A DNA stretch of 64,000 nt, from assembly GCA_016801885.1 (NCBI GenBank), contig CM028893.1, forward strand, positions 12,263,950 to 12,327,949. Reading direction: 5' to 3'. Shown here piece after piece: positions 10,892 to 21,637 of the stretch. Position 1 is the stretch's first letter. Each line of letters begins with the position of its first letter. The notes below the pieces were generated by a model. The model ran no database searches and was not told the DNA's origin. It saw only the letters and a program-made list of their open reading frames with translations. Both the position numbers and the translations under genes were made by a program. This DNA comes from Toxotes chatareus (lineage: Eukaryota; Chordata; Actinopteri; Toxotidae).

Positions 10892-13800
10892 TGGCAGATT
10901 ATCCTTGCTAGTGTGTAAAAGTGATAATTGCATCACTGTTTTGTGTGAATGAGTGGGTGTTTATCTGGATGAAGTGGAGTCTGTGCTCTTGTCCAGTATG
11001 TCCCCTCATACAGCAGTCAATACAAGATGTCCAGCTGAAATAATCAAGTAAAGTCAATCACAGAGTACTTCACAGATGCTTCAATGCACACACGAAAACC
11101 AGACAAAACGAACAAAGGCCTGTCTGTGCAATCAGGGTGATTTTAAAAAAATCCCATTTAGAACACAAGTTATGCGGCTGTTATGTCGACCAACCTGAAA
11201 GTTGGCTTCACTCAGGACTTAAATGGCAGATTTCCAAAGAAAGTTTTGCATCATATTCGTCACAGACGGAAGTCGAGAAAGTCCGGAGCTTAAATGTTTC
11301 CAGGTTATGAAGTTGTCTACAGGAAAGTTATGGAACAGCAACACCTTGGTCACTACTGGTCCCGAGCTTTGACCTTATACTGTTAGCACAGATCAGATGT
11401 TGATATCTGGTTAAACTTCACTGACGAGTGAAAGATAAAGATGCTTTTACTAGATGGCTCTCAGACTGTTTGTATGTGTGTGCGTGTCTGGTGTTTGGGC
11501 ACGTAAGCCCAAGTTTTTTTTTTTTTTTGTATCAGCTGTTTTTGTAGGTCATGTGCAGTGTGTGTGTGTGTTCTCTTGCTGATTCACCACTATATTGGGA
11601 TCATGTGGAGGAACTTAGCTTCGAAGACAGAGACTTATTCATATATTCAGTTAAACACATGCACACACACATACTTGCATGCAACAAAAGATATATTTTT
11701 CTGCATGTAAACAAAACTTTACCTGACTTGGTTCTTTACTTACTTTGGATTCTTGTAGACTTTCTCACTCAGTCAATACGCTATACCACCTTTGATGGAC
11801 ATATGTAAGCTAACATGCTGCTAACTGCACAGTCCACAGGTAGAGAGAGTTGACCTGTGCGTGTACAAAACATTTGCATTAAAAAAAAGAGATGTTGGCA
11901 TGCTGTTTGCCTGCAGTGCAACCTCAGAGCATTTGTGCGATCTTTCTAGTTATTACATTCGTAACATTAGCATGTATGAAAATCCTACTCTTTCCTCAAA
12001 ATACACCAGACACTGGATGAAAAGAGACTTTGTTAGCTTGGTCATTTTCCTGGAAAATTCTAAGCATCATGGGACAAACTTTCCATCCAAAGCCATCGTC
12101 TCCTCCTCTGTCAGCTGTCACTGTCTCTAGTCGTGTCTTCAAGTAAACATGTCAAACACACGCTGGTTCCAGCTTCTCAGATGTGAAGATGTTTATGCTT
12201 TGGTTCGGGTCTTATGTCAGTCTCTACTGATTTTGTGAGTTAAATAAAACAAGCGATTACAATATTTCACCATGGGAATTTATAACAGAACATTTTTCAT
12301 TTTTTATGGATAAAATGATTATTGTTTAACTGAGGAAATAATAGGCAGATTAATCAATTGAATAATCATCAGCTGTGGATCTAAATCCTTAGCTTCATAT
12401 GTAAGCCATGCTACAAAGGCCTTTAGAACACAAACCCAGTGTTCATGTCTGTAATAAAATTTATTTCAGTTTTATATAAAACTCTTAATCAACTCACTTT
12501 GAAGGCAGGCCAGCGTGAGAGACTCACCACATTTTAGAAGAAGTTTCCATTCTCTCTATTTTAAGTTGGTCTGTAATCAAGTTTAGCTTCGAGCTAAGAA
12601 TATTTGCAGGTGTCTAATCAAGTTTTATGAATTCTCGGATGAGCCCTGGCTTTTCTGTGCAGCCACAAAATGACATTGTGCCTTTGTGAGAGTAGCCTCT
12701 GAAACTCACAAATGGACGAAGTCACTTGTCTCTGATCACATTTGTGGTAATTCAACTTTCTCTTGATCAAGTTTAAGTAACAAAACCCTTCACAGAGATA
12801 AATAAGAAACAGCTTTTTTCTTGAACAGGGCAGGAACGCTATGGCAACATGACCCGTGTGTACTACAGAGAGGCTGTGGGGGCCCTCGTCGTCTTCGACA
12901 TGACCAGACTGTCCACGTTTCAGGCCGTCCTCAAGTGGAAAGGAGACCTAGACTCGAAGGTAAATCTGTAGGAGCCTTTGCAATGGGACAGGACTTATCA
13001 GCCCATTATGAGGCATTTGGTCTGGACAGGCAGACTTCGGGGGCTCGATCCTCGGTCATTCTCTTTGAGCTGGTATTCTGTTCATGCATTAGCCATCGCA
13101 TTTCAGAACATGGCACAAAAGCATGATCATCTGTCTTCTTTCTGGTTCTGTCAGGTCGCCCTGAGCAATGGGAGGCCAGTTCCAGCTGTTCTGTTGGCCA
13201 ATAAGTGTGACCAGCGTCGTCACGGTTTGTGCCCCAAACTTCCCAAACTTGAGAACTTTTCCAGAGAGTATGGATTCGTTGGCTGGTACGAAACCTCTGC
13301 CAAGGTAAGACCTGATTCTGTGCTGCGTCTCTGTGAGGTCTTCAAAGTCACTCACCCTGTGGGAAGTAAATACTGTTTTAAACAGTGTACTCCATGTTTA
13401 TTACTTCCTCTGTAAACAAATGTCTTTGCTTACCAGCCTTCTGTCTCATACACTCCTCTGTAAATTCAGTTTTGTTCTTCCCTTTCAAGATTTGCTACAG
13501 TCTCTGTTCCTCTCCGTTCTGTATGTCCTCACACTTCTCTCTGTTTTAAAACTGCACAAGTCAACAGATTTTAAAATGTTGTCAAAATTACATTGTCTGC
13601 TGTGGTCACCAGCAGCAGGTCTTTTTCTGCGCACACAGGAAGTTCCACATTAACACTTAAGAATAAAGCGAAACTTACCCCTGCAGAAACACGGCACAAA
13701 AGCATGACTCGGGACTCAGTAAAGTACGTCTACTTTTAGGCTGTTACGAAGAACAAATTTAGGCCAAGTAAGTGTCCGCTTAACTTCATCTGTCATTTAC

Positions 13801-14442
13801 TTTATTTTACTTTGGTCGTCATAATTCTTACAGCTGCCTCTTGTTGCCATTTGTAGCTGCCGAAGTTTAAAAGATCTGTACACAACTGACTTATTGTGGT
13901 ACATTTGTTCTATTTGGTTGATTAGATTTTATTTATCTACTTATTCAATTGATCTGTATTTGAAGGTACAAGCTGGAACAACAGATTTTTATAATTCGCT
14001 GAAGAACCTTTATGACCTTTATCTCTTGTCTCTGGTTTTACTGCATATCCCCTTCTTGCCCCTGTTCACTTTCATTAGAGAAAGAACTTTCCTGCTTCTT
14101 TATAAAAGCAATCTGAAAACATTGGTGTGGCCAAACGTTGTTTTCACAACGTTTATTGCATCTCCCTTGTTCTTCTCCCTTTACGTCCAAACCCTTTACC
14201 TTTAACCTCTCTCTCTCCAGGACAACACCAACATCGATGCAGCCATCACGTGTTTGGTGAAAAGCATCATGTCTGTGGAGGAGGAAAGAGCCTCGAGTGA
14301 GGCCAACAACCCAGCTGCTAAAAGTGAACCAGAGGGCAGCGTTCTTGTTCTGCCTCGCTTCGATTACAATGTGAAGGAGAAAGGACTCAGTGGATGTTCA
14401 GGATGCACCTCGTTTAAACCCAGAGACAGAGACATTGACTGA
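9530..14442 (+). CDS. Rab32/Rab38-subfamily small GTPase (third-paralog or rab38c/Rab32LO type), four coding exons
   Basis: Rab switch of the subfamily that delivers cargo to melanosomes and other lysosome-related organelles. Exons 9530-9722, 12829-12959, 13155-13304 and 14221-14442 (193+131+150+222 nt) give 231 residues, all joined in frame by GT-AG introns. Motifs: GDLGVGKT at 13-20, IGVDFALKVLNWD in the switch I-interswitch region, the subfamily-specific WDIAGQE (Ile where most Rabs have Thr) from W61, NKCD at 124-127 and ETSAK at 154-158. Some positions match RAB32 (QHYRATIGVD...VLNWD, PAVLLANKCDQ, SAKDN) and others RAB38 (GDLGVGK, VYYREA, CSGC tail). This fits a third vertebrate paralog, which I recall being named Rab32LO or rab38c, rather than a clear RAB32 or RAB38 ortholog. 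The prenylation-type cysteines C217 and C220 are followed by 11 further residues, which is unusual. Kozak -3 is G. Confidence 0.93.
9723..12828 (+). other. Rab32/38-type gene intron 1
   Basis: 3.1-kb phase-1 intron. It contains the (CA)n at 10836-10887 and a T run at 11513-11528. Otherwise AT-rich with no coding signal. Confidence 0.8.
10836..10887. repeat. (CA)26 microsatellite
   Basis: Uninterrupted CA dinucleotide run of about 52 bp inside intron 1 of the Rab32/38-type gene. Likely polymorphic in length. Confidence 0.97.
12829..12959 (+). CDS. Rab32/38-type gene, coding exon 2
   Basis: Encodes G65 to K108 (QERYGNMTRVYYREAVGA...DLDSK). Acceptor TTGAACAG|GG, donor AAG|GTAAAT, ending in phase 0. 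NMTRVYY and WKGDLDSK are subfamily hallmarks. Confidence 0.95.
13155..13304 (+). CDS. Rab32/38-type gene, coding exon 3
   Basis: Encodes V109 to K158, including PAVLLANKCDQ (guanine specificity) and GFVGWYETSAK. Acceptor TCTGTCAG|GTC, donor AAG|GTAAGA. Phase 0 at both ends. Confidence 0.95.
13305..14220 (+). other. Rab32/38-type gene intron 3
   Basis: 916-bp phase-0 intron, pyrimidine-rich toward its 3' end. The open frame at 13894-14205 is leucine- and phenylalanine-rich because of that composition and runs into the acceptor. It is not a separate gene. Intron 2 (12960-13154) is only 195 bp. Confidence 0.8.
14221..14442 (+). CDS. Rab32/38-type gene, terminal coding exon 4
   Basis: Encodes residues 159-231: the last helix (DNTNIDAAITCLVKSIM), a variable hinge, then GCSGC at 216-220 and the extra tail TSFKPRDRDID before the TGA at 14440-14442. 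Acceptor CTCTCCAG|GAC. Confidence 0.93.
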   Translation, partial: DNTNIDAAITCLVKSIMSVEEERASSEANNPAAKSEPEGSVLVLPRFDYNVKEKGLSGCSGCTSFKPRDRDID

Positions 14443-17400
14443 AGGAGGGAGGGATGGGTCTGAACCAAGAGACTGGCAGGAGACAGAGAGAGGAACGTGA
14501 GGACTACTTTGTTGAATAATTAATATGTTGTAAGTTAAAGTTGCATCCTCTCCCTCGGCCTTCACAAACGCATTTCCTCAGAGATGTCAGGAGACAGTTT
14601 TACAGTTCAGGATCTGAATGTAAACCAACAAGATCTGAAAAAAATAAAAGATGCAGCAAACACCGTTTCTTCAAATAATGAAATGACTTTATTTTTGATG
14701 AATAGAGTCAGAAACGTGTTGATAAAATGGTTTATGGGTTTAGAAAGAAAAAAATACATTTGTCGAGGTCACAGCGACGTTTGCAAAGCGAAACATTTAT
14801 TTGCAAAACATTTCTTAAGAAGCTCAATTTCCTGTTTCATACTGACATGTTGGAATTCAATACTGTCACTTGTGAACCACAAGTTGAAAAACTAATTATA
14901 AAGCGAATCTTGCCTGAACATCTTAAAGGTCTTTTCTTTTTGTTTGTTTTGATGCTTTTGCTGGAGATAAACAGACTGCAGATGTTACTGTGCTTTGAAT
15001 GTGACAAAAACAGCAGCAACAACATCAAGCAACATCTGTTCAATTTAAAAGACAGTTGTTTTTTTTTATTATATTTCTAGGGTAAATGAACCTCTAAGGT
15101 TATATTTTTTTCTATATTTGTCAGCAGGGTTACACAGAAAGTACTGAACCGGTTCGCACTGAGTGGTGGGGGGACGGGGCGTGGACCAGGGAAGAACCTG
15201 TTAAATTTGGGGGCAGATCCTGCTGTGATTTTTCCCCCCCCTCTGAAGTCTGGTGTCTGTTGTTCGACACTGGCCTTGGGAGCTATTTCACTTTAAGCAG
15301 CAGCTTCTGCTGAGTTACAGAAGATCGGCTGAGGTCATAAAGTCGCCTTTTGAAGTTTCTGACCACTAGAGGCACCGTGGAGCATTGTTGTCTGAGGTCA
15401 GTTTGCTGTTATACAGTTCTGCTAATTCAGACACAAAAAGGCTAATTACTTGTTTGCCTTTCTTTCAGTTTAAGCAATGCTCAGGTCAAAGTTCAACAGA
15501 TTTGAGCACTGAGTGATAAATCATTGAATTTTCAGTCACTCTGCAGTTTTTAGATGTCACATTCTTCAAAGATCACATGTCAATCTTCTGCTGTTTTAGC
15601 TCAAACATGAACAAACAATCTCCTGCTTTCCTTTTTTTTAATTCCTTAAACCTTTTACCACTTTCTTGCTTTTCTTAAAAGTAAAATAAAAGTACACACG
15701 TCCAGTATTCACTCACTCTGTGACTACAGAATAAGAATGAATTCCTCTTCTGCCATTTTCGTTTTCACTGATTTCATTGTGTTTTTCTTTATCCTTTTTT
15801 ACTCTCTGTTCTCCATCTCACAGTTGTATTGCACTGAAATTAAAAGCTTGAAAGCCCGACCTAATTATATGGAAGATTGTCAAAAGCAGCATGTGTGTGT
15901 GTTTTTGTGTGTTGCTCAGTTGATCTCTGTACTTACTGTTCCGCCTGATGGGCAATGCACTATAATTTTGCGCCCACCCATGTGAATATACCCATTCACT
16001 GTGTCAGAATATGGATAATACTCACCTTCTCTTGGAGAGAGTGTTTCTTTTTTCCATCACTCTGCCTCATTCTTGCAGCAGCATGTGCTCACAGTCCACC
16101 CTCAGTCTGAAATGGTTTTGAGTGTAATAAACGCTGTGCAGGAAAGCAATCAGTCGAATTTTGGGGCGAAGGTGCCACTGGTAAAATTACCTGACACGTG
16201 AAAGAACACAGAAGTCAAAAACATCCACGAGTCCCCAGGAGATCTCTCAGCGTGGAACTCAGAGGCAGCACTGGAAAGAAAAATGGCTTGTTAGATAATT
16301 GTCTGCCCCACTGGGGTGTACACTTATTTTACAGTAAACTGCAAAACAGTGTCTTGGACATGGACATTTTTTTTCTTCCTTCCTGGGAGACTGTGTGTCT
16401 TTTGTTGTGGTGTCCACATGAAGCATTGCAGCATCAATAGGCGAGAATACAAATTCACAAACTCTAACCAATAGAAGTGTCTTATTCCCACATTGACCTT
16501 TGAGTGCTTGTGTGTGCCTTTTCTGTCCTCTTTGTCGTCTCAGACCATAATTTTCAGTCTTCTCTTCACACCCCAATAACTTTTTACAAAAATGCAAATA
16601 CTGCATTGCAACAACTTTGACTTTATGTGCAAAAAAAAAAGTTTTAATGTCGCCTCTTCCTCTCCTCGGTCATGTCTCGTGAAATTGTGAGCGCAGGAAT
16701 GAGGAAATTATCTAGTGCCTTTTGAAAGGCACCCTGCTGTGTCTGAGAGTTTGAGCCACCAGAGGGAGCATTGAGCTGTGGTTTCACTCAAAAGTGGAAG
16801 ATCTGTGTGCACAGTGATTTCGAGCTGAAATCCATGTTTGAACATGGTGTTTAAATGATTCGTGTTTTACATGTTGCACTTGTGTCTTTGCTGTTACAGC
16901 TTCCTTTCTCTCTCTCTCTCTCTGTCTGTCTCCATCTCCCTGCTCCCTGTTACAGCTCTTTTCTCTCTCATTGCCCCAGTGGCTTCTATTTTTGGATGTG
17001 TACTCCTGTCCTCTCTCTCTCTCTCTTCCTCTCTCTCTCGCATCCCCGACTGTTTTTTTTTGGTGCTATAGATTCTCATTATCACCCAGCTACAAAGCGA
17101 CGTTGACTAAAATCAGTGCAAGAAGGAAGCGAGGATCTGAGCTAAAAGGGGGGGGTAGGGGTCTTCTCAGGTCCCCTCACAGCTTTCTATATTAGCAACA
17201 GAGGTCACTGCTAATTCCCCTGGACAGGGAGACGGTTGTCGCCTGAGAAGATGCTGGTTATAAAACCTCGCTGCTGAATTGATTTGTTTTTCTTCAGTCC
17301 TCTTGAGAAGAAATTGATTATTTGCTGTTGTTTTTTTCTCGGGAAACCTGTTGCATCTCAGACGACTGACAGCGGTGAAAGAAGGGAATCTCACATTTTG

Positions 17401-18128
17401 TTCTGTGAGTTTGGACAAAAGAAGAAAATCTTGATGTTTAAATGTTTTTTTCTTCTGAAATATCTCTTGTTTCCATTGTCTTCTCATGCATCCATCTTGT
17501 TCTCATTTTCCATCTTTACAAGTTAAAGTCTTTTCAATCTGCAAATTTCCATTTTACAGTCCTCAGTTAAAATCACATATTATTTAGTAGAAAATAGTTT
17601 GATTTGTAGATGAAAACGTTTGTTTTTCTAGTCAGCATGATAAGAAATCTAGGCTCGTTTACTCCTTTTTTTTTAACTGTAGTAAGAACGTAGAACCTGA
17701 TGTATATTAGGGTAAAAGATTTCATCAGTTCAAGATTGATCATGGCAAATTTCTGTGTTTTGAATTTTAGTTTAGTTTGTTTACATTAAAATCACAGATT
17801 CTGGCTTAGGGTTAATCCTCAACAGACTGATTTCCTGTAATGTAATGTTTTATAATGTTATTCATGTCCATTTTACATAGTATGTTCACAGTATGAATTA
17901 TATTTGAATAAAACAATTCATCCTTTTCATAATCAGTGTGTAAGAAGGTCTCAAATTAGTCATTGTGGATTTAATTTAAATTTAGCATTAAACTGTGTTA
18001 ATTTGATGTTGAGTGACAAATTGTTTATTCATACAATCAAATTAATCATAACTAATAAACAATCCGGTGGTTTTCTTTCTAAGCTACATATATGAGCCAT
18101 CGTTGCTAAATGTGTCCTGTTTTCCCAG
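14443..18128 (+). other. 3' UTR of the Rab32/38-type gene, then intergenic or upstream 5' UTR intron of the next gene
   Basis: The first AATAAA after the stop is at 14643-14648. A later one is at about 16125-16131, so the true mRNA end is open. The rest includes two CT-rich tracts (16903-16925 and 17009-17040). The splice acceptor at 18127-18128 implies that the next gene has a non-coding first exon somewhere in or before this interval, but I cannot place it. Confidence 0.5.
16903..17040. repeat. Polypyrimidine (CT)n tracts
   Basis: Two TCTCTCTC-rich runs at 16903-16925 and 17009-17040, separated by ordinary sequence. They produce serine/leucine-rich spurious frames on both strands. Confidence 0.85.
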
Positions 18129-18143
18129 TGAATCCAGTTCATC

Positions 18144-18207
18144 ATGAAGATGGTTCCTGCTGTTAAGATCTTCATCAGCCTGCTGCTGATTTCACACTTC
18201 AGCAGAG
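18144..18207 (+). CDS. Small membrane protein, signal-peptide exon
   Basis: Encodes the signal peptide only (21 codons plus one base). The phase-1 donor right after the signal peptide is the pattern seen in many type I receptor genes. The exon itself begins at 18129 with a 15-base 5' UTR stub. Confidence 0.72.
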
Positions 18208-19709
18208 GTGAGTGGTTTAAAAGCCCTTCTCAAGCCTGGTGACTGACACTTACTTTGAAAAAGCTTTTTATTCCTGTGTGATTCTGCTCTGACGGGAAGT
18301 CTGTGTGGTTATTGTATTACACCCTTGCAGATGTAATTTCACTCACACCATGACTGCAAGAAACGTACCTCTCCATCAATCATAAGCACGCAATAACACA
18401 ATTGAGACACACAGATAAAAGTGCAATTCAGTTTACTTTTATCAAGGTTTGGCAGACAGAAGCAGGCAAAGGCAAACAGTGGGCAAAGTCAGGGCGCACA
18501 GCAGTCGGTGACAGATCACAACAAATTACTGTTTTTTTCCTCTGAATAAAAGAAATTAGTTTAGAAATTGGGATTCAGTTGGATTTTTCTGCTTTAATCT
18601 AAATATGAATAAAATGAAAAAGTAAATCTACATTTGAACAAGCACTATGTTCAATTTTGTGACAATTTATGCAAAAATTGATTTAATGTTTTTTTTTTCC
18701 ATCCATGTTTAAATTTCAAAAATGTGCATTTTCCAGCAATGTTCCAACAAGTGGATGAATTTCTAAATTTACGGCACACGATTTATTCTATAATATGGTG
18801 TAGAGTGAAATAGGAAATGGGAAACGAGTGCTGGCCTGTGGTTGTATGTCCACCTTTCATCAACAAACCAGGCATACTTGGACTTTGCAGTGGTAAGAAA
18901 CCAATCTTCTGTAGCTTCTGACTCTCGGTTGAGAGCTTAGAAATGCTTCAGATCATATACCATCGTGACTGGATTAACCTGCAGGGAGGCCTGTCATCTT
19001 CAAGTACCTTTCTGATACAGTGATCGAGAGTCTCCGTGCTATAACACCTCAGAAATTTCAATTGTCCTTGATGAGATAGTAGCATTCAAGATGCTGCGTA
19101 AAACAGTATTTACGGATCTTCTTTCCATGTTTTTGTGAATTCCCTCTTTCTGTCTTCACCTGAGTAAACTCTAAGCCATGTGGCAACATGGATCAGTTGG
19201 TCAGTTCACCACTTTGGTCCAGACTGAAAAATCTCAACAGGGTCCAGAGGAGAAGAATCTCCATGAGTTTGTCTCACCACCATGAGGCTGATGTTTTGGT
19301 TTTCAGTGAAAGGATGGGCATCCATTTGTGGCTAGTATTTAGTTTAAAGTGCCACTGTACTGGAATACCTGTAAACTCTTAAAGGCAGCAGTTCTCAGCA
19401 TTATTTGAGGCATTACACCTTGCTTCTCCTCATAAAGACTCCAATTATGACTAGTTTCTTTCTTTCTTTTTTTCCTCTTCTCTCCCTCTTTCACTTCCAG
19501 CCCAGAAGTCCAGTGATGATTCCATCCACACTTCCCTCATCATGCTGTTCAGTGTGAGCCCTCAGTCCCTCATCAGCCTCCTGCTGCTGGGTCTAACTGT
19601 GGTCTTGTCAGGCGGCGTCTACCTATGGATCCTCAGATACGTTTGCATCGGCTGCTGCCAGCCCATTGCGGTCGGCACTGAATCAGAAGCTCTCGCTGGG
19701 ATGGTGTGA
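18144..19709 (+). CDS. Unrecognised 90-residue small type I membrane protein, two coding exons
   Basis: Coding exons 18144-18207 and 19501-19709 (64+209 nt) join in phase 1 with consensus signals (GAG|GTGAGT; CACTTCCAG|CCC). The predicted protein starts MKMVPAVKIFISLLLISHF, a typical secretory signal with likely cleavage near A22. A short polar ectodomain follows (QKSSDDSIH), then a hydrophobic stretch from about 33 to 66 with the most likely span at 44-66. Next is a Cys-rich juxtamembrane RYVCIGCC at 67-74 that could be palmitoylated, and a short tail ending AGMV. The ATG has A at -3 and lies 15 bases after a splice acceptor (18128), so the 5' UTR is spliced. It sits on the same strand as the Rab gene before and picalm after. 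I do not recognise the family. SMIM9, a small membrane-protein gene near RAB39B in human Xq28, is a candidate to test, not a call. Confidence 0.72.
18208..19500 (+). other. Intron of the small membrane protein gene
   Basis: 1.3-kb phase-1 intron. I looked for a phase 1-1 ectodomain exon (Ig-like or other) and saw none. The only sizeable open frame (19188-19382) lies on an interspersed repeat. Confidence 0.65.
19185..19345 (+). mobile_element. Diverged teleost interspersed repeat, fragment
   Basis: The runs GTCAGTTCACCACTTTGGTC, CAGACTGAAAAATCTCAACA and CACCATGAGGCTGATG match, from memory, a very common teleost repeat whose consensus reads like ...CCACTTTGGTCCAGACTGAAATATCTCAACA.... The opposite-strand copy at 51255-51485 belongs to the same family. 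No coding capacity. Class unassigned. Confidence 0.65.
19501..19709 (+). CDS. Small membrane protein, transmembrane exon
   Basis: Opens in phase 1 and encodes the short ectodomain, the membrane span and the cytosolic tail, with TGA at 19707-19709. The strong pyrimidine tract before the acceptor and the exact fit to the signal-peptide exon support a real exon. Confidence 0.74.
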
Positions 19710-20771
19710 AGCCATCAGGTCCTGTCTGAGTAAGACAGAGTACTGCTCACTCACACACTAACTAACAAGTCACAAAGGATATTTCCCTTTGTTCACAGGT
19801 AAAAATGACATTCTTCTCACTTGTGAATTGGTTCTATTGACTAGAGAGCTGGGACTTTAATATAAAAAAATGACATGTCTCACTTGTTACATGTCAGGCC
19901 ACAATGTGTGACACAATGGTTGCTTGGAGTTTGTAGATAAAATGTTTTTTCATAACTTTGTAGACGACGTATGGGAATTTTGCATTTTCACATGTGACAG
20001 GAATTGTGACCATTCTGAAATTTATAGAGCTCAGTAAGTGTCAAGGGAAAAGAATACACAAATTCATAAATTACTAATTTGTGCTCTCAAATCAGTAATT
20101 CTCATGCGGTTAGAGGCCTCTCAATCTCAGATGTCTGCCTTTTGTTTTTCAGTGATTCAAGTGAAGTTGATGGCTGTTTCCCAGACTGGAAAATAACAGA
20201 GCCAGTAACAGCTTTGTTGTCGGGATAAAGACTAGAGACGTCATCTTCCTGCGCTTGAGCCAGGAACCTCAGTACCAAAACACAGCTGCTAGCTTAGCAC
20301 TAACACTAATTTCTCCTCTCTGACTAACCAGAGTAGCCACAACAACCTGTAATTTCAGTCCCTTCTGCTACAATTTGAAACTAATCTTAAAGCACAAATT
20401 ACAAATTTGTGAGCACAAATTAAACCATTTAAGAGGCTGTATTACTAATTTAACCATTTTGGCTCACGTATCTGTTGACAATGTGTTTGTCAAGGAACAA
20501 GTTTGTTTTTTACAAATGGGCAAAGTTTTATTGCTCTGGATAAAAAAAAAAAATACTGTTTTTTACTGCACATGTGCAAAATGAACTGAATGCCCAAGGA
20601 TGTGGTGCTGAAAAGTTTATATAAATAATAATAATAATAAAAACTAAAATAATGCAAAGGCACATCATACCTCTATCTCTGAGATACACACACACACACA
20701 CAAACACACCGACTTGTACACTTGACTCTATTCTATTCTATTGGTCTTCTTTCAGTTCATTTTCAAATAAA
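19710..20771 (+). other. Probable 3' UTR of the small membrane protein gene
   Basis: About 1.06 kb from the stop to the AATAAA at 20766-20771. It includes an (AAT)n run at about 20622-20640 and a (CA)n at 20687-20708. The extent is inferred from the poly(A) signal only. Confidence 0.4.
20766..20771 (+). terminator. Candidate polyadenylation signal AATAAA
   Basis: Canonical hexamer in the orientation of the small gene, the first clear one in this stretch. The following 40 bases include a GT/T-containing region (GTGCTGTCTTTG), consistent with a downstream element. Weak evidence on its own. Confidence 0.35.
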
Positions 20772-21532
20772 TCCTCTTAAAGGGCCTCTCTGACTCTTAG
20801 TGCTGTCTTTGAAAACATAAGAAAAAAAAATCCATTTCAGTTGAAAGATGAGTCACTTCCTAAATAATGGAGCCAGCAACTGGAAGACGAAGGCTATCAA
20901 GTTTGCATCTTCAAGGATCCAATTAAATTTTCCCAGTCTCATAATTCAACAAATTCATATCTGCTAAAAGCTCCATGAATGAATAAGTGATCTGAGAGAA
21001 TCCCGAGCAGACAGAAGGCTTCGCAGCAGTGGCGGTGTTTAATATTTTAGTCAGGAATTATGCACGGGCACACACATACACACTATCACACACGACATGC
21101 ATACACATGAACATGTTGATTGAAGAATATATCTAAAGCTGTGGAGCAGGACATTAATGAATGAACTTTCTGAAGCACCATGTGTCGACAGCTTTTATTG
21201 ATTTATACAGTTTTCAAAATTTATAGCTCAGACTGAACTGAAATCTCAAGGTCTGCTTGACGTAAGCCTGACAAGACTGACAAATATGAACTTTATTCAC
21301 CGTCTAGCTTCTGCCGCAGTGATGTAGCTGGACAAAGATACTGATAATTCACATTCTGATATTTGTTTCGCTAAGTTTTGAAATGTAACTGGTGAAATCT
21401 GGGCTTCGTTAATGTGAGATGAAGCGAGTCGAGCTCAGCATCTCTTAGGTAATCTCTGTTTAATGCTTCATTATTAGACAACAACAGAAGTAATTATAAA
21501 GATAAGAAAAATAAGGAAAAAATTGAGTATGT

Positions 21533-21637
21533 TTGTTTAGCAAACAAACTCAATCAAATAAACGTTTGTTTATTCAAATAAATGTTTGTTTATTTGATTA
21601 AATAAATGTTTGTTTATTTGATTGACAGGCTAAACAA
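21533..21637. repeat. Imperfect ~105-bp palindrome with three tandem TGTTTATT-type units
   Basis: Outer arms TTGTTTAGC (21533-21541) and GCTAAACAA (21629-21637) and inner arms TCAATCAAATAAAC (21550-21563) and GTTTATTTGATTGA (21612-21625) are perfect inverted repeats. Between them AATAAAYGTTTGTTTATT occurs three times in tandem. A smaller hairpin GTTTGTTT-AGC-AAACAAAC lies inside the left arm. Confidence 0.85.

Noticed and set aside
13894..14205. 103-codon hydrophobic plus-strand frame
   Set aside because: Lies inside intron 3 of the Rab32/38-type gene. The hydrophobicity reflects T-rich intron sequence before the acceptor.
19188..19382. Plus-strand 64-codon frame in the intron of the small gene, a possible ectodomain exon
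   Set aside because: It coincides with an interspersed teleost repeat and carries no fold-like pattern.
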